Source: G963668435 sp963668435 (GTDB lineage Bacteria; Latescibacterota; Latescibacteria; Latescibacterales; Latescibacteraceae). From it: a stretch of 64,000 bases of DNA. Each line of letters starts with the position of its first letter. Positions within the stretch are counted from its first letter, which is position 1. Below the pieces are notes generated by a model, which was not told the origin of the DNA, did no database searches, and was given only the letters and a program-made list of their open reading frames with translations. This document shows positions 17,997 through 26,638 of the stretch, one piece after another. The DNA is taken from positions 1 to 64,000 of the forward strand of contig CAXXSC010000001.1 in assembly GCA_963668435.2 (NCBI GenBank). Direction: 5' to 3'. The position numbers and the translations under genes were made by a program.

Positions 17997-18764
17997 CTAT
18001 CTGACTTCGAAAGTGTCGAAAAGGGATTCTGCAAGTTCCACAGCGGCATCGGGAATGATAGCCAGCTCACAGCTTTCGGAGAGCTCTTTGTCAGCGACAC
18101 CGATATTTCTGAAACGCTGCAGATAAAAACGTTTCGCACCGGCCGCGGCTATTGCCCTGGTTGTTTCGATGAGCTCGTGCTCACTGAGAATGTCCGGGTG
18201 ATAGGTCGTGCGGAACTCGTAGTCGCAGTCCGAATTGATGATAAGATCAATGCTCCTCGAAACCTCGATGCAGGTCCCCTGTCCGCCGGTAACCCTGTCG
18301 TAGGCCCTCGGCGGCGCCTTGACATCCATGGCGACAAAATCGACAAGCCCAGTCATGAGAATTCTGCGCAGCATGGCTGAATAGTAGCCGTTTGTGTGGA
18401 CAGCTGTCGCATAGCCTTTTTCCCTGAGCATGGCAAGAAAAGCGGGCAGGCTTTTGTGCATACAGGGTTCGCCGCCGGAAATGACAATTCCCTCGAGGAA
18501 GCCCCGGCGTTTATCGAGGAAACTCTCGACCTCCTGCCAGGATTTCACGGGCTCACCGCTATTTTGAAGCAGGTGGTTATGGCAATATCGGCAGCGCCAG
18601 GGACAACCGGCGACAAAGAATGCCGCGGCTAGCCTGCCGGGGAAATCAATGGTTGTCATCGGCTCAATCCCCGCAATGGGGAGGCTCCGGCATGCATCGA
18701 TATCCCGGGCGGCCTGCCGGTCTGTCAGTGGAACCGCCGAACCGCCGTCTATTATACTATCCAT
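17997..18764 (-). CDS. nrdG: Anaerobic ribonucleotide reductase activating protein
   Basis: This radical SAM protein carries C54-x3-C58-x2-C61 (GCPWRCRYCHN), then the GGEP motif (VISGGEPCMHKS), as in NrdG/pyruvate formate-lyase activase relatives. It generates the glycyl radical on NrdD using SAM and a 4Fe-4S cluster. Length is 255 residues, longer than E. coli NrdG and closer to the variant often called 'NrdG-like, TIGR02495', which shares the MTTIDFPGRLAAAFFVAGCPW opening. It lies 24 bases after the separate glycyl-radical ORF, in one operon with nrdD. Confidence 0.9.
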   Translation of the reverse strand: MDSIIDGGSAVPLTDRQAARDIDACRSLPIAGIEPMTTIDFPGRLAAAFFVAGCPWRCRYCHNHLLQNSGEPVKSWQEVESFLDKRRGFLEGIVISGGEPCMHKSLPAFLAMLREKGYATAVHTNGYYSAMLRRILMTGLVDFVAMDVKAPPRAYDRVTGGQGTCIEVSRSIDLIINSDCDYEFRTTYHPDILSEHELIETTRAIAAAGAKRFYLQRFRNIGVADKELSESCELAIIPDAAVELAESLFDTFEVR

Positions 18765-18788
18765 CGTTTGACCGGTATCCGTTTCCGT

Positions 18789-18968
18789 TTACTGGCCAAG
18801 TGCGTTGGACTCGGTGAAGAAAGTCCGCTCTGCGTGTTCGCTTTTCTTTCCGATATTGAACTGGCTGACCGGACGGTAATAGCCCATGACACGTGTCCAA
18901 ATTTCGCATTTCTGGCGTTCTTCGTCTGTCAGAGTAACTGTCTGTTCGTTAACAATAGCCTGTACCAT
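18789..18968 (-). CDS. Detached glycyl-radical segment of anaerobic ribonucleotide reductase
   Basis: The 59-residue product starts at 18968, six bases after GAGGGAG. Its core CEIWTRVMGYYRPVSQFNIGK matches the C-terminal loop of NrdD that bears the radical glycine (RVxGYxRPVxxWNxGK); the Gly in RVMGY is the expected radical site. The large NrdD upstream ends without this motif, so the two chains must combine to make an active enzyme. The pieces are separated by about 120 bp, too much for a simple frameshift. Similar split NrdD enzymes occur in other anaerobes. Confidence 0.85.
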   Translation of the reverse strand: MVQAIVNEQTVTLTDEERQKCEIWTRVMGYYRPVSQFNIGKKSEHAERTFFTESNALGQ

Positions 18969-19086
18969 GGTGGTCTCCCTCTTCGTTTTCACTATATATA
19001 TTGTTTTCTCTGTTATTATCAGTGTATTGACTTTATATCCTGCCGCTGCCGAGCTGTTGAGATGCCATGGCAGCTTTTTTCATCTG

Positions 19087-21117
19087 TTAAATGAGGTCGT
19101 CGAGCGCCATCTGCGCCGATTTCTCCTCGAGCTTCTCTTTGTCGCATTGCGGGCAGAACTCGACCTCGCCCTCGATGTAGCCGTGTTTCGGGCAGATCGA
19201 AAATACCGGTGTCACCGTGATGTAGGGAACCCTGAATTTTTCGAGCGTCCGCTTGACGATCTGCTTACAGGCCTCCGGATCCGATACGCGCTCGCCCATG
19301 TAGAGATGGAGCACCGTGCCGCCGGTGTATTTGCGCTGCAGCTCTTCCTGATGGCTCAGAGCCTCGAAAGGATCGTCGGTATAGCCGGCGGGAAGCTGGC
19401 TCGAATTGGTGTAATAGGGTGCTTCCTCGGAGCCCGACTGAAGGATGTCGGGATAGCGTTTCTTGTCTTCCTTGGCGAAACGGTAGGTTGTGCCCTCGGC
19501 CGGGGTGGCCTCAAGGTTGAACAGCGTTCCGGTTTCCTCCTGGAATTCCGTGATACGTCCACGGATATGGTCGAGGATATCGATTGCTAACTTGCGGCCT
19601 TCTTCGCTGGCGATATCATGCTTGTCATCGGTGAAATTCCTGATGCATTCGTTGATGCCGTTCACGCCGATGGTCGAGAAATGATTGTCCAGTTTGCCGA
19701 GGTAGCGTTTCGTATAGGGGAAGAGGCCGAAATCGATGAGCCGCTGAATATTCTTGCGTTTGATTGTCAGTGAGACTTTCGCAAGGTTCAGGAGGTAATC
19801 GATCTGCTCTTTCATTCCCTCCATATCGCCCTTGTAGAGGTAGCCGATACGGGCGCAGTTGACTGTTACCACACCGATCGAACCGGTCATTTCTGCGGAG
19901 CCGAAAAGGCCGTTGCCGCGCTTGAGAAGCTCGGTAAGATCGAGCTGCAAACGGCAGCACATGGAGCGCACCATGTTGGGGGAAAGATCCGAGTTAAGGA
20001 AATTCTGGAAATACGGAATACCGTATTTTGCGGTCATCTCGAACAGAGGAATTGTATTGGGATGGTCCCAAGGGAAGTCCTCTGTGATATTGTATGTCGG
20101 AATCGGGAAGGTGAAAACACGTCCCATGGCGTCGCCGCGGCTCATGACCTCGATGAACGCCCGATTGATCATGTCCATTTCTTCCTGAAGCTCGCCGTAT
20201 GTGAAATCGACTTCCTTGCCGGCGATAACCGGTTTCTGCCATGCGACATCCTCAGGGCATACCCAGTCGAGCGTGACATTGGTGAACGGTGTCTGGGTTC
20301 CCCAGCGGGAAGGAACGTTCAGATTATAAACAAATTCCTGTATGTTCTGAAGCACATCGTCATAGTTCAGGTTGTCGACCCTGATGAACGGCGCCAGATA
20401 GGTGTCGAAAGAGCTGAATGCCTGCGCGCCAGCCCATTCATTCTGGAGGGTGCCGAGGAAATTGACCATCTGGCCGACAGCGCTCGAGAGATGTTTCGGC
20501 GCTTTTGCCTCGACCTTGCCGGGAACACCGTTGAAACCGTCTTCCAGAAGGCGTCGGAGCGACCAGCCGGCGCAGTAGCCGGACAGCATGTCGAGGTCGT
20601 GGATGTGCATGTCGCCGTTACGGTGGGCCTCGCCGATATCGTCGTTATAGACATGGTTGAGCCAGTAGTTAGCGATGACTTTACCGGAAACGTTAAGGAT
20701 CAGACCGCCGAGGGAATATCCCTGGTTGGCATTGGCGTTGATACGCCAGTCGAGCTTGTCGAGGTACTCGTTCACGGAACTGAAAACATCGACAAGGGTC
20801 TTCTTGTCCTCGCGGAGTTTCTTGTGCTGCTCGCGATATACAATGTAGGACCTGGCGGTCTTGACATAGTTTGCGGCGATAAGCACGTGCTCCACGATGT
20901 CCTGTATCTGCTCAATTCCCGGCACCGCGCTGTGCCGGGCATGAGTAAGCACCTTGAGTACCTGCATGGTGAGAAGTTCCGCCTCGAAACGGTCGAACTC
21001 GCCGGTTGCTTCGCCAGCCTTGGCGACAGCATCGCGGATTTTTCCCTGATCGAAAGCGACACGTCTTCCGTCTCGCTTCCGTACTTCCTTGAAAGGTACG
21101 TCAAAATCATTGAACAT
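19087..21117 (-). CDS. nrdD: Anaerobic ribonucleoside-triphosphate reductase, catalytic body without glycyl-radical loop
   Basis: Residues about 8-98 are an ATP-cone (VRKRDGRRVAFDQGKIRDAVAKAGEA), the allosteric domain. The ten-stranded barrel follows with GDMHIHDLDMLSGYCAGWSLRRLL, SSFDTYLAPFIR, FTNVTLDWVCPED and LTGSIGVVTVNCARIGY-like blocks. Near the C-terminus CPKHGY and CPQCD supply a zinc site, and the chain ends 20 residues later without the radical glycine, which is encoded in the next small ORF. The enzyme reduces NTPs to dNTPs under anoxia. No aerobic reductase is present in the window. Confidence 0.93.
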   Translation of the reverse strand: MFNDFDVPFKEVRKRDGRRVAFDQGKIRDAVAKAGEATGEFDRFEAELLTMQVLKVLTHARHSAVPGIEQIQDIVEHVLIAANYVKTARSYIVYREQHKKLREDKKTLVDVFSSVNEYLDKLDWRINANANQGYSLGGLILNVSGKVIANYWLNHVYNDDIGEAHRNGDMHIHDLDMLSGYCAGWSLRRLLEDGFNGVPGKVEAKAPKHLSSAVGQMVNFLGTLQNEWAGAQAFSSFDTYLAPFIRVDNLNYDDVLQNIQEFVYNLNVPSRWGTQTPFTNVTLDWVCPEDVAWQKPVIAGKEVDFTYGELQEEMDMINRAFIEVMSRGDAMGRVFTFPIPTYNITEDFPWDHPNTIPLFEMTAKYGIPYFQNFLNSDLSPNMVRSMCCRLQLDLTELLKRGNGLFGSAEMTGSIGVVTVNCARIGYLYKGDMEGMKEQIDYLLNLAKVSLTIKRKNIQRLIDFGLFPYTKRYLGKLDNHFSTIGVNGINECIRNFTDDKHDIASEEGRKLAIDILDHIRGRITEFQEETGTLFNLEATPAEGTTYRFAKEDKKRYPDILQSGSEEAPYYTNSSQLPAGYTDDPFEALSHQEELQRKYTGGTVLHLYMGERVSDPEACKQIVKRTLEKFRVPYITVTPVFSICPKHGYIEGEVEFCPQCDKEKLEEKSAQMALDDLI

Positions 21118-21163
21118 AAGGAACTTACCCCGTCTATTTTATTGTGAAGCGCACTTTATTAAC

Positions 21164-21227
21164 ATCATGTCAACATGATATACACAGGCATTTAACATAT
21201 TTTGCACAGGATATCAACAATATGTTG
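21164..21227 (-). promoter_or_regulatory. Palindromic operator candidates upstream of nrdD
   Basis: ATCATGT-CA-ACATGAT (21164-21179) is a perfect 7-bp inverted repeat 47-62 bases before the nrdD start. CAACA-N3-TGTTG lies at 21215-21227 and, on the minus strand, belongs to ACACAACATATTGTTG, which matches the NrdR box in about 13 of 16 positions. No second box at the usual spacing was found, so the NrdR link is tentative. The rest of 21228-21370 shows no gene. Confidence 0.45.
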
Positions 21228-21370
21228 TGTTGCAGGAATGATAAGGTACAAAATGTGGGTTGAGGCCTCATTTGTCAAGGATAAAGTTTGACTAATCCGA
21301 AATCCGACAAAAGTATTTTATCTTGCTTAATAACAGCAGGATGAAGGGTGTTTACCTTTGTGGATTTGCC

Positions 21371-21405
21371 AAAAAGCAGCCGGTTTCCACATGTGAAAAC
21401 CGGCT
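21371..21405 (-). terminator. Terminator after lemA
   Basis: AGCCGGTTT and AAACCGGCT form a 9-bp stem with a 10-base loop; on the minus strand it is followed by GCTTTTT. It closes the lemA/TPM operon. Confidence 0.75.
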
Positions 21406-21494
21406 CAAAATAGTACAACGTTTGGATATGCAATATGTCGTCTTTGTGATGATATTAACATCTATATAAAGTGTTGTCCTGGGATAGCCATGTG

Positions 21495-22073
21495 CTATTC
21501 GAAAGACACCTTCGGCACCTCCGAAGCCCCCTCGGACGCCTCGAAAAACTCTCTTCGTTCGAATCCGAACATGCCTGCGATCATCGATTGCGGAAAACGC
21601 CTGAGGCTGGTGTTGTAAACCTGTACGGCGTCATTATAGCGTTTTCGCTCGACCGCGATACGGTTCTCGGTGCCCTCGAGCTGGTCCTGCAGCATGACGA
21701 AATTCTGGTTGGCCTTGAGCTGCGGATAGTTTTCCACAACGACCATCAGGCGGGAGAGTGCTCCCGAAAGCTCACCCTCGGCTTCCATGCGCTCGGCGGG
21801 GGTTCCCGCGCCGCCGACTTTCGCGCGGGCCTCGGTAACTTTTGTCAGCACCTCGTCCTCGTGGGAGGCATAGCCTTTGACAGTGGCGACCAGGTTCGGG
21901 ATAAGGTCAAAGCGCCGCTGGAGCACGTTCTCGACCTGCGCCCAGGAGCCGTTGATATTCTCGTCCAGCGTGACAAGAGTGTTGTAGGTGTTCTTCACGA
22001 ATCCAAACACACCGAGGGCAACAAACAGGAGGATGCCGAAAATAACGGCGAGAATCAGAAGGATTTTTTTCAT
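21495..22073 (-). CDS. lemA: LemA family protein
   Basis: One N-terminal membrane helix (about 3-26), then the helical LemA domain with YNTLVTLDENINGSWAQVENVLQRRFDLIPNLVATVKGYA and a later NRIAVERKRYNDAVQVYN. The length (192) is typical. LemA proteins are inner-membrane proteins with the bulk outside the cytoplasm and usually sit with TPM-domain genes, as here, although three other genes separate them. The molecular role is unknown. AAAGGAG lies ten bases before the start, and a terminator follows the gene. Confidence 0.93.
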   Translation of the reverse strand: MKKILLILAVIFGILLFVALGVFGFVKNTYNTLVTLDENINGSWAQVENVLQRRFDLIPNLVATVKGYASHEDEVLTKVTEARAKVGGAGTPAERMEAEGELSGALSRLMVVVENYPQLKANQNFVMLQDQLEGTENRIAVERKRYNDAVQVYNTSLRRFPQSMIAGMFGFERREFFEASEGASEVPKVSFE

Positions 22074-22132
22074 GAGCGTGTTTCTCCTTTATATAATCGT
22101 GCGCGTTTCATGGTAAAAATCATATCGTTTGT

Positions 22133-24262
22133 TTAATAGGCGCTCAGCCAGACATGAAGGAAATAAGCGCCAGTTGTGCCTGTCTCCGTGCGGATAGAGG
22201 CGCCATCTTTGTCATAGTAATGCTGTTCGAAATCCCATTCGATCCTGAGGTCCAGGCCATAGGAGTCGGTTTTTGCATCGGCAGCAGGAACTTGGATGTT
22301 GATTGACGGCGTTACGGCAGCGGTCCGTTTCACATTGTCGCCGCTATCGAAACGCTCGTAGTAAACATAGCGCGGACTCGCAAGGGACATCGTGCATTTT
22401 GTCGCCCCCTCGACATCGCCCGGATCAACCTTGAAATTGAGGCCCTTGAACAGGGTGTACTCGAGATCGACGGAAATACGGACATCATCATTGAGCGGCA
22501 TAATGCCCTGGATGTCGAGATAGCTGCCGGTATCCTGTGTATAGGCAAGCAGGCCGCCGGAACCAGTGAGCTGGCCGGAGAAGGATATATCAAGCGGGTT
22601 CTGGGCCCTTATGCCGGGTGTGAGGACATACTGACGGCTGTAGTCGAGCGGAATGACCGATTCTTCGCGATCGATCTTGAGCTTCCCGATCTTGAGCGGC
22701 TCGTTCGTGGGTTTTGTCCATTCAACCGTGAAGGGGAAATCTGTGGAGTCCCGTCCCGCATTGTAGAACACTCTGAGCAGGTTGCTTCCCGGATAAATGG
22801 CCGTAATGTTAAATTTGCCGTCCTTGTCGCTGGTTGTGCTCTTAGTTGCGTAGTAGTCACGGGAGCCGTCCTGGCTGACCGAGTAGACCCAGGCACCCGA
22901 AACAGGCTCGTTGTCGGCATCGATAATGTTGCCGCTGCCGTTGTAGGACCATCCCAGCGGCTCCATCATGGCTGGCAGTTTATAGCTGTGCTCGTGACCG
23001 AGGCCGCTCAGGTAGTCCTGGATAACTTCACGGAGTTCGTTGGTGTCGCGCGGGCCTTTGGCAAGAATGCCGAGAACATCCGCCAGCGGAGCTTTCACAA
23101 CCGGCGCGTCGACTTTTCCTCTCGACTTGTTATAGCTGACCACCTTGTCCGAAGAACGGGTCAGCGCACCCAGCATGATGGAACCGTAGCCCTCATGGCT
23201 GGGAAAATCCACAGCGTCAGGTCCGCTGCTGCCGAGCACCGTGAACATGACCGGATTTTCGATGTCGAGGCTGCCTGCTACTATGCCGTTGATCATATAG
23301 TCGGAGTAGTAGGCGTATTCTTCGAGAAGATACTTGCGGCCGGGATGGTAGTCGGGAATGCCGTGCTGCATGGTCATGCCGATGAAATTTGTCGGCATAC
23401 GGCTGAAAATCTGCACGTAGCGGTCGTAGCCGCAAAGCACGTGGTTCATGTAATGACCGACCTCGTGAGCGATAGTGCTCAGTGAGGCGTCGCGTTTCAG
23501 TTCGAACACCGCGTTGCTGAATATGTAGTTGTTACCGTGGATATAGGCGTTTCCACCGCTGGACCAAGTGATTTTGTACGCGAGGTCGCCTGCGATCTGT
23601 GTTCGGGCAGAGCTGGCCAGCGATGAGGGAAGGTTGTCGAGCCAGTAGGTGACAACCTCCTGTACCGATGCTCGGACTGCAAGCATCTGGAGCCCGGCAG
23701 GCGAGCCTTTCTTGACCTTGTTCACGGCAAAAACGGATGCGTCCGGATTGCTGATTGCCGCCTTCGAGGCTCCCGTACCGCCGAGGACATGGGCGCTGAT
23801 ATTGAATGTTGACGTGCCGTCATCTTCACTGACCGGGGGAATGCCCCACCAGCCTTCCGCGCCTGCCATATCGTCGATGGCGGCGTTGTCGAGAGTCAGA
23901 TATGAGTAGAGGACAACTTCCTCGTCCTGTTCCGCCGGGAAACTGATATAGAGCGAATCGGCGCCTGTATACGTGACCTGCATGAGTTCGGCGCCGTCAT
24001 CGGGCTTTTCGAGGCCGGATTCGATTTTCGCCACGCTGAGCGTTCCCTGGCCGCCTTCGGGAAATGTGAATGTTGCGCCGCTTGTGCTGTCGGAAATATC
24101 GACCACCGAGGAGGATGAGACCGTGTGTACCGACGGTTCTCCGACGGTTGTGCCCGGATCGCTGCTGTTGTTTTTGTCTGAACTGGGAGAACTTCCTGAA
24201 CATGCGGTAAACAGGAGCGCTGAAACAATACACAGCGATGCAGTTAGCCATGCTTTTTTCAT
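22133..24262 (-). CDS. Lipoprotein with HExxH metallopeptidase-like motif and carboxypeptidase-regulatory-like domain
   Basis: A lipoprotein signal (LFTAC near residue 21) leads to a Ser/Asn-rich linker and a beta-rich region. Residues near 265 read STIAHEVGHYMNH, the HExxH zinc motif of gluzincin-type peptidases; EEYAYYSDY about 50 residues later could supply the third ligand. Around 455-520 a CarboxypepD_reg-like beta-sandwich occurs (DADNEPVSGAWVYSVSQDG...DKDGKFNITAIYPGSNLL). The C-terminal 180 residues are beta-rich and unknown. It probably acts on proteins or surface polymers at the outer membrane. It lies inside the LemA/TPM operon, an unusual partner. Confidence 0.6.
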   Translation of the reverse strand: MKKAWLTASLCIVSALLFTACSGSSPSSDKNNSSDPGTTVGEPSVHTVSSSSVVDISDSTSGATFTFPEGGQGTLSVAKIESGLEKPDDGAELMQVTYTGADSLYISFPAEQDEEVVLYSYLTLDNAAIDDMAGAEGWWGIPPVSEDDGTSTFNISAHVLGGTGASKAAISNPDASVFAVNKVKKGSPAGLQMLAVRASVQEVVTYWLDNLPSSLASSARTQIAGDLAYKITWSSGGNAYIHGNNYIFSNAVFELKRDASLSTIAHEVGHYMNHVLCGYDRYVQIFSRMPTNFIGMTMQHGIPDYHPGRKYLLEEYAYYSDYMINGIVAGSLDIENPVMFTVLGSSGPDAVDFPSHEGYGSIMLGALTRSSDKVVSYNKSRGKVDAPVVKAPLADVLGILAKGPRDTNELREVIQDYLSGLGHEHSYKLPAMMEPLGWSYNGSGNIIDADNEPVSGAWVYSVSQDGSRDYYATKSTTSDKDGKFNITAIYPGSNLLRVFYNAGRDSTDFPFTVEWTKPTNEPLKIGKLKIDREESVIPLDYSRQYVLTPGIRAQNPLDISFSGQLTGSGGLLAYTQDTGSYLDIQGIMPLNDDVRISVDLEYTLFKGLNFKVDPGDVEGATKCTMSLASPRYVYYERFDSGDNVKRTAAVTPSINIQVPAADAKTDSYGLDLRIEWDFEQHYYDKDGASIRTETGTTGAYFLHVWLSAY

Positions 24263-24355
24263 TGAGAGGTTTCCTGAATAAAATGTTTATGCGTTTTTGA
24301 TTCAACGCCTGAATACCCTGTGTGATCCGCATTTTCAGCGTTTATCCATAATGAA

Positions 24356-25081
24356 TCAGGACATGAAATCGATTTCATCCGAGAGCTTGTCCAGTTCCTC
24401 GACATAGAGGTCGAACAGTGTATCGGCCTCGCTGTCGCTGATCTTGATCTCGCCGTTCGCCACCGCGATGAGTTTTTTGAAAAGGCTGATGTCGAGCTCG
24501 TAGACCGCCGCGACTTTATCAAGCAGTGCGGAGGTTTTAGTCGGGATATCCTCGTTTTTCAGGTAAAGTGCTCCGGAAAAAAGAAGGCGGAATGTCGCAA
24601 GCGAGCGCTGAACGAGGTCGATCAGGCCCTTGCTGTCGCCCCTGAGGCTCAGGTATTCAGAGCGGAGGTGCAGGAGCTTGCCCTTGATCTCGCGTTCGCA
24701 TTCGTTTCTGACATCATCCACGGTGTATTCGAGATCGTCGAGAATGTCCGTGCCGAAAACGACATTATACGCAGAGGATATGTCCATGAACTCAAGCGGA
24801 AATGTGTCGAGAGATTTCTGGACGTAGTCCGGCGTGATGAAAAGCGGCACCGAGATGAGCTTTTTTCGCCATGATTTCATGTATTTCGCGCAGTGCGCAA
24901 GCTCGCTTGGTGTGCTGTCTGTGACAACCACAAGGTAATTGATATAGGGTGTTTTCGAGGTTTCGCCCCGTACTGCAGGCCCGTAAACAATGACGGAAAC
25001 AAGCGTTTTGCCGAAGGCTTCTTTCACATCCGCTAAAAACGCCTGCGATGTTTTTTTCAATGCTTCCGGAATCTGTTCCAT
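24356..25081 (-). CDS. Nucleotidyltransferase-like protein with degenerate active site
   Basis: The 241-residue protein starts as a polymerase-beta-type nucleotidyltransferase: VKEAFGKTLVSVIVYGPAVRGET, where the family has GS, followed by YINYLVVVTD where the family has the metal-binding DxD. Here the acidic pair is missing (N and L), so catalysis is doubtful. The C-terminal part (about 120-240) is helical and resembles a HEPN-like or substrate-binding bundle (LRSEYLSLRGDSKGLIDLVQRSLATFRLLF). It sits between the TPM protein and the metallopeptidase gene in one operon. GGAG precedes the start. Confidence 0.55.
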   Translation of the reverse strand: MEQIPEALKKTSQAFLADVKEAFGKTLVSVIVYGPAVRGETSKTPYINYLVVVTDSTPSELAHCAKYMKSWRKKLISVPLFITPDYVQKSLDTFPLEFMDISSAYNVVFGTDILDDLEYTVDDVRNECEREIKGKLLHLRSEYLSLRGDSKGLIDLVQRSLATFRLLFSGALYLKNEDIPTKTSALLDKVAAVYELDISLFKKLIAVANGEIKISDSEADTLFDLYVEELDKLSDEIDFMS

Positions 25082-25168
25082 GATTTTCTCCGGGCTAATT
25101 CGTTCTGCTCGAAGGAGACCGAGCGAGTTAATACGTATATTTTTAAACTGAGAATATGATTTTCTGTG

Positions 25169-25999
25169 TCAGAACCCGCCGGAAGCCCCGCCGCCGCCGG
25201 ACATGCCGCCGCCGAAACCACCGCCGAATCCGCCGCCACCGAAACCGCCGCCGAAACCGCTGCCGCCATAATGCCGTCCCCTGCCGCCCATCATGGAGCC
25301 GAGCATCATGCCCATGAGCAGGCCTCTGCCGCCGCGGCTGCTGGACAGGATGATGAAGACGATCATCATTATAATAAAGGACAGGAGGTTGGCGCATGGC
25401 GAACCGCGCCGTCCCGACCGGGTGCCTCGCTGACGCACGGGCGATTGTATGCCGAGTTCGACACCTTTGTCCTCGGCAATGATCTGGGCCGCGATAAGCG
25501 CACCGTTCGCGATACCGGTGTTATAATCGTTCTGTTTCAGGGCCGGCACCATATACTGGTCGCGGATCTGACCAGCACGGGCATCCGTTATAATGCCCTC
25601 GAGGCCGTAACCGACCTCGATCCTGATCCGCCGTTCCTCGACTGCAACGAGGATGAGCAGGCCGTCGTTCTTGTCTTTCGAGCCGATGCCCCACTGTTGG
25701 AACAGTTCGACAGCATAGGAATTTTCATCCATGCCGCCCATGTCGGCGACCGTGACAACCGCGATCTCGGCACCGGTTTTCTGCCTGAGGTCGAGCAGGA
25801 CACCCTCGAGTTTCTGTTCGACATTGCCACTCAGGACATTGCCGAAATCATTGACCAGACCTGTCGGCCGCGGGAATTTCTGTGCCAGAGCCGGGTGCGC
25901 CAGTAGCATGGCCGCCATGACCAGCGCCGCGAAACAGAGTATCGAATGCCGTATTTTATGCATAAACCGTCCCAATGTAATTGAAATTATATGCTCCAT
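25169..25999 (-). CDS. TPM-domain protein with C-terminal glycine-rich tail
   Basis: After a signal peptide (cleaved near AHPALA-QKF) comes a TPM domain: GLVNDFGNVLSGNVEQKLEGVLLDLRQKTGAEIAVVTVADMGG and RRIRIEVGYGLEGIITDARAGQI. A membrane helix near 218-236 and a Gly/Phe-rich tail (GFGGGFGGGG) follow. This is the YgcG-like arrangement commonly beside LemA. Some TPM domains are reported as phosphatases or PSII repair factors; the role here is unknown. The start at 25999 follows AAAGGCGG, which overlaps the stop of the preceding ORF; ATG at 25963 is an alternative nearer the signal peptide. Confidence 0.88.
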   Translation of the reverse strand: MEHIISITLGRFMHKIRHSILCFAALVMAAMLLAHPALAQKFPRPTGLVNDFGNVLSGNVEQKLEGVLLDLRQKTGAEIAVVTVADMGGMDENSYAVELFQQWGIGSKDKNDGLLILVAVEERRIRIEVGYGLEGIITDARAGQIRDQYMVPALKQNDYNTGIANGALIAAQIIAEDKGVELGIQSPVRQRGTRSGRRGSPCANLLSFIIMMIVFIILSSSRGGRGLLMGMMLGSMMGGRGRHYGGSGFGGGFGGGGFGGGFGGGMSGGGGASGGF

Positions 26000-26009
26000 T
26001 GTGCCGCCT

Positions 26010-26279
26010 TTATTTGAATCCGCCGCCGAAATTGTTGTTGATACCCCTGAATCCGTCACCGTAAAATATGCCGCCGGAAGAATCGCCGAAAGAACTGCCG
26101 AACTGATTTCCGAACCGGGAATAGCGCCGCACTTTCCGCTTTTTGAGAAAACTTAAAAGCGTATCGAGCAGCCAGACCGCGTAGATTACAGCAAGGACAA
26201 TAAGAGCTGTCCAGGAAAAGTTACAAATAACATGTCCGGTGCTGATATAAAGTATAATTAACCAGAACATCAGTTTCAT
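26010..26279 (-). CDS. Small membrane protein with glycine-rich tail
   Basis: Start at 26279 with GGGGAG seven bases upstream; 89 residues. Two hydrophobic helices (about 3-18 and 22-42) are followed by a basic patch (LKKRKVRRYSRFG) and a Gly/Phe/Asn-rich tail (INNNFGGGFK), similar in style to the tail of the TPM protein whose start lies 10 bases downstream. It is the first gene of the LemA/TPM operon. No family was recognised. Confidence 0.6.
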   Translation of the reverse strand: MKLMFWLIILYISTGHVICNFSWTALIVLAVIYAVWLLDTLLSFLKKRKVRRYSRFGNQFGSSFGDSSGGIFYGDGFRGINNNFGGGFK

Positions 26280-26384
26280 GCCGTTCTCCCCTGTGATGGA
26301 ACCCCTCTTCATACACTACATGATATTCGGCGGATTTATTCATCTTAAACGTAAGGGCGGTTCAATTAATTCCATTTTTTCCTG

Positions 26385-26520
26385 TGAGCGAGTCTTTAAG
26401 CGCCTGACCGTGTTCATGGAAGTTCGACTTGTCATCTTGATAAGCCTTCACTTCCATTGTCTTGTCAGGCTATTAAATATGCCGCCCATGTCTATAAAGC
26501 GAATTATTAGAATTACCCTC
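26385..26520 (-). pseudogene. Broken copy of the small ORF at 57522-57680
   Basis: Read on the minus strand with one frame change, this stretch encodes DKTMEVKAYQDDKSNFHEH and GQALKDSLT, matching DKTMEMNAYRKDKSKFHER and SQALKDTLA of the 57.5-kb ORF. Homology continues into the upstream flank (AAAGCGAATTAT). The frame is broken after the first eleven or so codons by TGA. It fills the spacer between the LemA operon and the propeller genes. Confidence 0.7.
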
Positions 26521-26590
26521 AGTATAAAGGTATTGAAACGGGAGGTGACAGTCAAGTTAATACCATGTTACCCGGCAGCTCTGAGATATA

Positions 26591-26617
26591 AAAAACGCCC
26601 CGGAACAGGGCGTTTTT
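26591..26617. terminator. Terminator after the first propeller gene
   Basis: AAAACGCCC/GGGCGTTTT stem with a 7-base loop and A/T tails on both sides; on the minus strand it lies 22 bases after the stop at 26639. Confidence 0.75.
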
Positions 26618-26638
26618 AAGCAATGATGGCGCTATGGA

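Noticed and set aside
21164..21179. FNR box upstream of nrdD
   Set aside because: An FNR site is TTGAT-N4-ATCAA; ATCATGTCAACATGAT does not fit it, though it is a good palindrome.
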